Shown: piece after piece, positions 58,074 to 64,000 of the stretch
Numbering within the stretch: position 1 is the first letter of the stretch
Layout of the letters: each line of letters begins with the position of its first letter
Source of the DNA: Ancylobacter novellus DSM 506
Lineage (GTDB): Bacteria; Pseudomonadota; Alphaproteobacteria; Rhizobiales; Xanthobacteraceae
Reading direction: 5' to 3'
NCBI RefSeq assembly: GCF_000092925.1
Contig: NC_014217.1
Span: 1,550,001 to 1,614,000, forward strand
Length of the DNA stretch: 64,000 bases
The notes under the pieces: model-generated
What the model saw: only the letters and a program-made list of their open reading frames with translations
What the model was told of the DNA's origin: nothing
The model's database searches: none
Made by a program: the position numbers and the translations under genes

Positions 58074-59128
58074 CAGCCGCCCCGCCGCGCCTTCAGCGCC
58101 GTCACAGACATGCAGAAGATCTCGAACAGCACCTGCGCGGCGGCGTGAGCGGTGTTGGAGGTGGCGTCATATTGCGGGGCGACCTCGACCACGTCGCCAC
58201 CGATCACATCGAGCCCGTTGAGGCCGCGCAGCATCTCCAGCACCTCGCGCGAGGTCAGCCCGCCGATCTCCGGCGTGCCGGTGCCCGGCGCGAAGGCGGG
58301 ATCGAGGCTGTCGACGTCGAAGGAGACATAGACCGGCCCGTCGCCCAGCACCTGCTTGGCCTTCTCGATGATCGCCGGCACGCCCGTGCCGGTGACCTCC
58401 TCGGCGTGGATCACCGTCATGCCGCTCTCATAGGAGAACTCCCACAGGAATTCGGCGCCGCCGCGGATGCCGATCTGGATGGTGCGCTCGGGATCGAGCA
58501 CGCCGTCCAGCACCGCGTTGCGGAACGGCCCGCCATGGTGGAACTTCGCGCCCTCATAGGTGCCCGACGTGTCGCAATGGGCGTCGATGTGCAGCATGCC
58601 GACCGGCCGCTTCTCGCCCACCGCCTTGAGGATAGAGCCGGTGATGGAGTGGTCGCCGCCGACCGAGAGCGGGATGACGCCTGCTGCTACCACCTTCTTG
58701 TAGAAGGTCTCGATGTCCTCGTGGCAGCTATCGAGGCTGAAGCGCGAGCGGAACGGCATGTCGCCGATATCCGCGACGCGCACCTCCGCCGCCGGCACCA
58801 TGCCGAGCACATGCTCATAGGGGCCGATGCGCTCGATGGCGCGCACCGCGCGCGGGCCGAGGCGGGCGCCGGCGCGGTTGGTGACGCCGAGGTCCATCGG
58901 CACGCCGATCAGCGCGACCTCGAGCCCGCCGAAGTCCGCCAGCTCCGGCGCGTCGGGGCGGTAGGGAGCGTCGAGCAGGGTCGCGGCATTCGCCCACGGC
59001 CAGACGCGCTTCTCGCCATCCTTGAACTGCAGCTCGGCGACGCGCTTGAAGGTCGGGTCGTAGACCACGCCGCCGCCGATGCCGGCATATTTCGCCCGCA
59101 GTTTCTCGAGCTTTTCGTTGCTGGACAT
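58073..59128 (-). CDS. speB: Agmatinase-family ureohydrolase
   Basis: The 351-residue product has the binuclear manganese motifs GGDHS (His160), DAHCD (Asp182, His184, Asp186) and SFDVDSLDP (Asp271, Asp273). It hydrolyses a guanidino substrate to urea plus an amine; agmatine is the default, but guanidinobutyrate or similar is equally possible. The N-terminal extension of about 70 residues is longer than in E. coli SpeB. The ATG is set by GAGG six bases before it. Confidence 0.92.
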   Translation of the reverse strand: MSSNEKLEKLRAKYAGIGGGVVYDPTFKRVAELQFKDGEKRVWPWANAATLLDAPYRPDAPELADFGGLEVALIGVPMDLGVTNRAGARLGPRAVRAIERIGPYEHVLGMVPAAEVRVADIGDMPFRSRFSLDSCHEDIETFYKKVVAAGVIPLSVGGDHSITGSILKAVGEKRPVGMLHIDAHCDTSGTYEGAKFHHGGPFRNAVLDGVLDPERTIQIGIRGGAEFLWEFSYESGMTVIHAEEVTGTGVPAIIEKAKQVLGDGPVYVSFDVDSLDPAFAPGTGTPEIGGLTSREVLEMLRGLNGLDVIGGDVVEVAPQYDATSNTAHAAAQVLFEIFCMSVTALKARRGG

Positions 59129-59249
59129 TCTTGGCCTCATGCTTTCCGGAAGTGAGCCAGCCTAGCCGCCCCGGACAGCGCCGGGGAGGGGCCTGATGCC
59201 TTTCCTTCGTCGCATGGGGCGAGGAAGTTCGAACTGTGGCGCGGCGGGC

Positions 59250-60005
59250 TCAGCCGTGCCAACCGGCGACCTTGAGCAGGATGTCGGCGACGTCCTCCGG
59301 TGCGCTCAGGAAGGGTGAATGGCCGGTGGCCAGCTGATGCACCCGCGCGCCGGGCACCGCCTCCTGCATCAGGCGCTGAACGGCGAGCGGCAGGCCGCGA
59401 TCCTCCAGGCACTCGATGTAGTGGCGCGGCAGCCGGCCGAAGCGGTGCGGGGTGATGGCCGAGACCGCCGTGAAGGGCGCGTGCGGAGTGACACGCACGA
59501 GATTGGGAAAGGCGCGGTCGATGTCGTGCGCGGAGCAGCCGGAATAGAGCGAGCCGGCGATGAGGTCGCGCTTCGTCAGGTCGAGGCCCAGCCCCTCCTT
59601 GCCGAGCCGCAGCATGCCCTGGCTCTCGATAATGGCCGGGTCCTTCAGATAGGCCGGGGTCATGACGAAATCGCGGGCGGTCTTGCCGTTCGGCGCCATG
59701 AAGCCGGTGAGATAGACCAGCGCCGCGACGCGCTCGGCCATCTCCTCGCCGAGCCAGGTGCAGGTCGCCCCGCCGACCGAATGGCCGACGAGGATCGCCT
59801 TGCCGTCGATCTCCTCCAGCGCCGCGCGCACCGGCGCGGCATAGATGGAAATGTCGGTGACGGCGGCGGTCGGGGTCGGGTCGAAGCCATGGCTGGCGAG
59901 GTCCGGCGCGATCACCGCATGGCCGGCGGCGCCGAGGATGTTCGCCACCTTCTGGAAGCAGCCGCCCCAATGCCAGGAGCCGTGGATGAGGATGAAGGTG
60001 GCCAT
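59250..60005 (-). CDS. Alpha/beta hydrolase (methyl salicylate esterase/hydroxynitrile lyase-like)
   Basis: The 251-residue hydrolase has ILIHGSWHWGGCF with the oxyanion-side HG, nucleophile Ser76 in VGHSVGG, acid Asp202 and His229 in ATGHSPFLS. This group includes plant-type MES esterases and bacterial EstC-like enzymes. The substrate is unknown. It is read toward speB with a 121-base gap that contains a GC-rich hairpin but no T-run. Confidence 0.92.
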   Translation of the reverse strand: MATFILIHGSWHWGGCFQKVANILGAAGHAVIAPDLASHGFDPTPTAAVTDISIYAAPVRAALEEIDGKAILVGHSVGGATCTWLGEEMAERVAALVYLTGFMAPNGKTARDFVMTPAYLKDPAIIESQGMLRLGKEGLGLDLTKRDLIAGSLYSGCSAHDIDRAFPNLVRVTPHAPFTAVSAITPHRFGRLPRHYIECLEDRGLPLAVQRLMQEAVPGARVHQLATGHSPFLSAPEDVADILLKVAGWHG

Positions 60006-60184
60006 GGCGTCTCTCCCGCTGCGCTTGCCGCGCCTTTAGCCGGCGCGCGGCGCTTCGTCCAGACTGGCATGCCATACGCCAGCACACTTCAGGCGGAAGT
60101 CGCGCTTTCCTGCGCCGGGCGGGCGGGGTACATTTTCGCCATGGCGCCGAAATGAGCAGTGGCGCCGCCGCAAGGTGGAAAGCC

Positions 60185-61573
60185 ATGCCGTATCGTCATG
60201 TCGTCGGGCCGCAGAGCTATGTGTTCGCCGATCTGCGCGAGCTGATGGCCAAGGCGACGCCGCTACGCTCCGGCGACATGCTGGCCGGCATCGCCGCCGC
60301 CTCGGCCGAGGAGAACGTCGCCGCCCGCATGTGCCTCGCCGAGGTGCCGCTGTCGGCCTTCCTTACAGAGGCGCTGGTTCCCTATGAGCGCGACGAGGTC
60401 ACGCGGCTGATCATCGACACCCATGACGCCACCGCCTTCCGGCCGGTGTCGCATATGAACGTGGGCGACTTCCGCGACTTCCTGCTCTCGGCGGCCGCCA
60501 CCAGCGAGGCGCTGGCGGCGCTGGCGCCGGGCATCTCGCCGGAGATGGCCGCCGCCGTCTCCAAGCTGATGCGCAATCAGGACCTGATCGCGGTGGCGAA
60601 GAAGTGCCGCGTGGTGACCAAGTTCCGCAACACCATTGGCCTGCCCGGCACCATGGCGGTGCGGCTGCAGCCGAACCACCCGACCGACGATCCGGCGGGC
60701 ATCACCGCTTCCATCCTCGACGGCCTGCTCTATGGCTGCGGCGACGCGGTGATCGGCATTAACCCGGCTTCCGACAGCATCCCGGTGCTGAGCGAACTCT
60801 TGAAGCTCACCGACGGCATCATCCAGCGCTTCGACATTCCGACGCAGGCCTGCGTGCTCACGCATGTCACCACCTCGACCGAGGTGATCAATCGCGGCGT
60901 GCCGGTCGACCTCGTCTTCCAGTCCATCGCGGGGACGGAAGCCGCCAACGCTTCCTTCGGCATCTCGCTGGCGACGCTGAAGGAGGGGCGCGAGGCGGCG
61001 CTGTCGCTCAAGCGCGGCACGCTGGGCGACAACGTGATGTATTTCGAGACCGGGCAGGGCTCGGCGCTCTCGGCCAACGCCCATCACGGCGTCGACCAGC
61101 AGACGCTGGAGGCGCGGGCCTATGCAGTGGCGCGGCCTTATCAGCCGCTGCTGGTCAACACCGTCGTCGGCTTCATCGGGCCGGAATATCTCTATGACGG
61201 CAAGCAGATCATCCGCGCCGGGCTGGAGGACCATTTCTGCGGCAAGCTGATGGGCGTGCCGCTCGGCTGCGACGTCTGCTACACCAACCACGCCGAGGCC
61301 GACCAGGACGACATGGACACGCTGATGACGCTGCTCGGGGCGGCGGGCGTGACCTACATCATGGGCATTCCCGGCTCGGACGACGTGATGCTGAACTACC
61401 AGTCGACGTCCTTCCACGACCAGCTCTACCTGCGCGAGGTGCTCGGCCTGAAGCGGGCGCCCGAGTTCGAGGCGTGGCTTGAGAACATGGGCATCACCGG
61501 GCCGGACGGAAGGCTGAAGACCCAGCGCGGCAATCACCCGCTGCTCGCCGCTGCCGCGGGGCTCGCGGCATGA
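60185..61573 (+). CDS. eutB: Ethanolamine ammonia-lyase large subunit
   Basis: The 462-residue product forms a TIM barrel and holds the substrate site of the adenosylcobalamin-dependent lyase that splits ethanolamine to acetaldehyde and ammonia. Segments such as [37 protein letters not shown] and [16 protein letters not shown] fit EutB. The ATG at 60185 is preceded by AAGGTGGAAAGCC; an ATG 11 codons earlier is possible. It overlaps eutC by four bases. Confidence 0.96.
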   Translation: MPYRHVVGPQSYVFADLRELMAKATPLRSGDMLAGIAAASAEENVAARMCLAEVPLSAFLTEALVPYERDEVTRLIIDTHDATAFRPVSHMNVGDFRDFLLSAAATSEALAALAPGISPEMAAAVSKLMRNQDLIAVAKKCRVVTKFRNTIGLPGTMAVRLQPNHPTDDPAGITASILDGLLYGCGDAVIGINPASDSIPVLSELLKLTDGIIQRFDIPTQACVLTHVTTSTEVINRGVPVDLVFQSIAGTEAANASFGISLATLKEGREAALSLKRGTLGDNVMYFETGQGSALSANAHHGVDQQTLEARAYAVARPYQPLLVNTVVGFIGPEYLYDGKQIIRAGLEDHFCGKLMGVPLGCDVCYTNHAEADQDDMDTLMTLLGAAGVTYIMGIPGSDDVMLNYQSTSFHDQLYLREVLGLKRAPEFEAWLENMGITGPDGRLKTQRGNHPLLAAAAGLAA

Positions 61574-62385
61574 GCGAGCCGGCGAACGACACGAATGCCC
61601 AAGCGGTCGACTATGTGATCGAGGACGCCTGGCAGAAGCTCGCCGGCATCACCCCGGCGCGCATCGCGCTCGGCCGGGCGGGAACCGGCCTGCCGACGCG
61701 CGAGGTGCTGCGCTTTGCGCTCGCCCATGCGCAGGCGCGCGACGCGGTGCATACGCCCTTCGATTCTGCCCGCATGGCCGGCGAGATCGCAGCGCTCGGC
61801 TTCGAGACGGTCGAGATCGCTTCCGCTGCCTCGGCGCGCGACGCCTATCTGCGGCGCCCGGACCTTGGCCGGCGCCTGGCGGATGAGAGCCGCGTGCTGC
61901 TGCGGGAGAGGGCGGGCGGGCCTTTCGACCTCGCCATCGTGGTGGCGGACGGACTATCCTCCACCGCTATCCACGCACAGGCGGTGCCGTTCCTCGCCGA
62001 GTTCAAGGCGCGCATCGGGGAGACCGGCTGGAGCGTCGGGCCGGTGGCGGTGGCCAGTCAGGCGCGCGTGGCGCTCGGCGACGAGGTGGGCGAGCTGATG
62101 CAGGCCTCCGCCGTGGTGGTGCTGATCGGCGAGCGGCCGGGCCTGTCCTCGCCGGACAGCCTCGGCCTCTATCTCACCTTCGCCCCGCGCGTCGGCCGCT
62201 CCGACGCCGAGCGCAACTGCATCTCGAACGTGCGTGGCGAGGGACTCTCGCACGCCCATGCCGCCTTCAAGCTCGCCTGGCTGCTCAAGGAGGCGCTCGC
62301 ACGGCGTCTCACGGGCGTGAGCCTCAAGGACGAGAGCGACCTGCTGCTGGTCGAAGGCCGCCCGCCGTCGGCGCGGATCGGCTAG
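61570..62385 (+). CDS. eutC: Ethanolamine ammonia-lyase small subunit
   Basis: The 271-residue small subunit has [50 protein letters not shown] and [18 protein letters not shown], the segments shaping the cobalamin site at the EutB interface. ATGA overlap with eutB means coupled synthesis. Neither a reactivase (eutA) nor carboxysome-like shell genes are near, so this is the minimal cytosolic enzyme. Confidence 0.96.
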   Translation: MSEPANDTNAQAVDYVIEDAWQKLAGITPARIALGRAGTGLPTREVLRFALAHAQARDAVHTPFDSARMAGEIAALGFETVEIASAASARDAYLRRPDLGRRLADESRVLLRERAGGPFDLAIVVADGLSSTAIHAQAVPFLAEFKARIGETGWSVGPVAVASQARVALGDEVGELMQASAVVVLIGERPGLSSPDSLGLYLTFAPRVGRSDAERNCISNVRGEGLSHAHAAFKLAWLLKEALARRLTGVSLKDESDLLLVEGRPPSARIG

Positions 62386-62386
62386 T

Positions 62387-62713
62387 TCACGGCAGGAAGG
62401 TGAAGGTGGCGACCTCGCACACATTCACCTTGCGTTTCACGACCTTGCTGCCGTCCGAGAAGTCGGCGCGAAAATCGTAGATGCAGGCGTCGGTGCCGTC
62501 GTCGATGTTGGCTTCGAGCGTCTCGCCGTCTTCCAGCGTGTCGTTGGCCAGCATGTCCTCTTCCCAGCTCTCCTCGTCGACGGAGGAGGCATAGAAGCTG
62601 GTCATGGTGTAGCCGGTCTTGTTGACCACATCGACGCGGCGGTCCTTGGCGAAGGACGGCGCGGCAAGAAGCGAGCAGGCGAGGACGGCGAGCGTCAGTC
62701 GCACGGCAAACAT
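62387..62713 (-). CDS. Small secreted protein
   Basis: The 108-residue product has a signal peptide (cleavage after APSFA) and a mature part with VDVVNKTGYTMTSFYASS, an acidic EESWEED stretch and two cysteines (DACIYDF, VNVCEVATF) likely joined by a disulfide. Proteins of this shape are common in alphaproteobacteria and sometimes mislabelled as argininosuccinate lyase. It converges on eutC with one base between the stops. Confidence 0.82.
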   Translation of the reverse strand: MFAVRLTLAVLACSLLAAPSFAKDRRVDVVNKTGYTMTSFYASSVDEESWEEDMLANDTLEDGETLEANIDDGTDACIYDFRADFSDGSKVVKRKVNVCEVATFTFLP

Positions 62714-62846
62714 GGAAGTGCCCCCGGATGGTGCGGCCGCATGATCGCCGCCGCACGCGACTCTATCGCTTTCCGTTCGGGCGAAAGCAATTGCACGGTA
62801 AAGTCGCGCAGCGCTTTATTCGGTACTGTGGTGCCGCGGCTACCCG

Positions 62847-63224
62847 TCAGTGCTTCCGGCCGTATTCGCCGTCCAGCCAGCGGTCGGTCAGCGCCATGCG
62901 CTGGAAGACATAGGCCACCGCCTTGACGCGGTTGACCGCCGGCCCCTGCTCCCAGATCTCGCCGTGCTCGAAGCCCATCATGATGGTGTAGCGCGGCAGG
63001 CGGAGAAAGCGCCACCGCGCCGACTTCACCACCACGAACTCCATGTGCAGCGCGGGCGCCGCGAGATAGCAGCAGCCGTCGGCCGGCTCGAACTTCGCGG
63101 AAAGCTTCGGCGCCACGGCGGGCGTCGCCTTCTGGATTATCGTCAGTTCCGCTTCGGTGTAGGGCAGGCGTTGCAGGCGGCGGATGCTCGCCAGCATCTC
63201 GTTCAGCGATGTTCGTACGGCCAT
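62847..63224 (-). CDS. Hypothetical protein
   Basis: I do not recognise this 125-residue protein. It starts helical (MAVRTSLNEMLASIRRLQRL), then has alternating hydrophobic and aromatic residues (FVVVKSARWRFLRLPRYTIM) that suggest a beta-rich core without signal peptide or full membrane helix. The ATG at 63224 follows a GAGCGGGACGAC stretch. It lies on the same strand as its neighbours with gaps of 81 to 133 bases. Confidence 0.7.
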   Translation of the reverse strand: MAVRTSLNEMLASIRRLQRLPYTEAELTIIQKATPAVAPKLSAKFEPADGCCYLAAPALHMEFVVVKSARWRFLRLPRYTIMMGFEHGEIWEQGPAVNRVKAVAYVFQRMALTDRWLDGEYGRKH

Positions 63225-63305
63225 GTCGTCCCGCTCGGTGTTTCCCCGGTGCCCTATCTGCCGCAAGCGAGCGCCGGGGGAAAGCCCCGCCGGCGTAGTG
63301 CGCAG

Positions 63306-64000
63306 CTAGTCGCCGTCGTAGCTGGCGACTTCGCCACCCTTGAAGGGGTCGGCGAGGGCGGCCTCGGGGCGGCTGACTTCGATCTTGCTGCCCGAGGTCA
63401 GGGCCGAGAGCCGCTCGGGGCCGGCCTTGCGCAGGATCTCGCGGAAGCTCGGATGCATGCCGCCATCGACGTAAGCGGTGGATACCGGCGGGCTGGAGGC
63501 GGAAAGCAGCGCGATGGTCTCATCGTCCCGCGCCCGCTTGCCGGCGACGGCGTCTTCCGCCGGATCGGGCATCATCAGCGGGCAGGGCGCCAGCGGGTCG
63601 GCCGCCGCCTCGCCCGGCTGCGAGCCGGGAGTGAAGCGGTAGCGCCCGCCGCAGGCTGCCACGTTCGGCGGCTGGCGCGTTACCGCGAACAGGTCGGTGC
63701 CTTCCTTGAGGTTGCGCCAGAACGCCATGTTCGGGTCGTCGCGGTGCTCGGCGAAATTGGCCGGCGTCATGCGGAAGGGCAGGGCCTGCACCTGGAAGCT
63801 CGGTTGGCCGGCGGCGAGCGCCTCGCGGGCCACCGCATAGACCTCGGCGATGCCGTCATTGGTCATGGCGTAGCAGCCGGCGGAGGTGCAGGCGCCGTGC
63901 ACCATCAGCGCCGAGCCGGAATAGCCGAGCGCTTCCTCGAGCTGGTTGGGATAGCCCAGGTTGAAGGCGAGGTAGAATTGCGAGCGCGGATTCATCAGCC
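63306..64000 (-). CDS. L,D-transpeptidase family protein (5'-truncated by window edge)
   Basis: The visible 231 residues hold the YkuD-type catalytic motif HGACTSAGCYAMTN, whose Cys attacks the peptide stem to make 3-3 crosslinks or attach lipoprotein to peptidoglycan. NLGYPNQLEEALG just before it, and the long Pro/Ala-rich C-terminal extension, resemble the YafK-like L,D-transpeptidases of Hyphomicrobiales. The frame continues past the window end, so the signal peptide and N-terminus are missing. Confidence 0.88.
   Translation of the reverse strand, partial: LMNPRSQFYLAFNLGYPNQLEEALGYSGSALMVHGACTSAGCYAMTNDGIAEVYAVAREALAAGQPSFQVQALPFRMTPANFAEHRDDPNMAFWRNLKEGTDLFAVTRQPPNVAACGGRYRFTPGSQPGEAAADPLAPCPLMMPDPAEDAVAGKRARDDETIALLSASSPPVSTAYVDGGMHPSFREILRKAGPERLSALTSGSKIEVSRPEAALADPFKGGEVASYDGD

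Noticed and set aside
60006-60184. Riboswitch (cobalamin or other) upstream of eutB
   Set aside because: The gap is 179 bases and I saw no B12-box or other conserved aptamer core.

Overview
The window is GC-rich, gene-dense alphaproteobacterial DNA, most likely from the Hyphomicrobiales (Xanthobacteraceae-like). The assignment rests on gene content and order: phasin, clpS-clpA, divK, the block rpmG / NUDIX / DUF983 / rnr / topA / dprA / plsY / pyrC / pyrB, an EipB (DUF1849) envelope protein, and gatCAB near ruvX and a UPF0173 hydrolase. No prophage, insertion sequence, CRISPR array or rRNA operon is visible. There is one tRNA gene, tRNA-Ser(GCU).

Layout. 1-3.4 kb: end of a phasin gene, then clpS-clpA. 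3.7-4.8 kb: an AzlC/AzlD amino-acid exporter pair. 4.8-11 kb: HIT protein, FemAB-like acyltransferase, RidA-GDPD pair, EipB, DNA polymerase IV, DUF3572 and the cell-cycle regulator DivK. 11.4-25.7 kb: the housekeeping block read mostly leftward, interrupted by two MFS transporter genes. 25.8-35.7 kb: AEC transporter, ruvX, UPF0173 hydrolase, three orphan genes between two palindromic repeats, then gatC-gatA-chorismate mutase and gatB-GNAT, with a DUF6455 gene and a threonine dehydratase-like gene in between. 35.7-45 kb: a periplasmic protein with three Cys-bounded repeats, a GST, tRNA-Ser, a ppk2-hypothetical-membrane protein-HlyD run, an MFS transporter, an HdeD-like membrane protein with a probable cysteine-hydrolase domain, and a PAS-GGDEF cyclase. 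45.2-53.4 kb: a complete potassium-starvation locus (27-residue peptide, kdpF, kdpA, kdpB, kdpC, kdpD, kdpE) with a plausible KdpE box. 53.4-64 kb: MHS transporter, a 600-bp AT-richer regulatory region before an oxlT-like antiporter, alpha/beta hydrolase-agmatinase-nitrilase genes, eutB-eutC, two small hypotheticals and a truncated L,D-transpeptidase.

How the genes relate. Coherent units are Clp proteolysis (adaptor plus unfoldase), pyrimidine synthesis (ATCase with an apparently inactive dihydroorotase partner), the Asp/Glu-tRNA amidotransferase, the Kdp pump with its two-component system, and ureohydrolase/amidase plus ethanolamine ammonia-lyase nitrogen catabolism. Imperfect palindromic repeats of at least three types sit in gaps between genes, several at places where the usual gene order is broken by transporters or orphan genes.

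No wholly new multi-gene system is clear. The best candidates for something under-described are the HdeD-cysteine-hydrolase fusion, the ppk2-HlyD run, the three-repeat cysteine protein, the pseudo-dihydroorotase, and the nested inverted repeats before oxlT.
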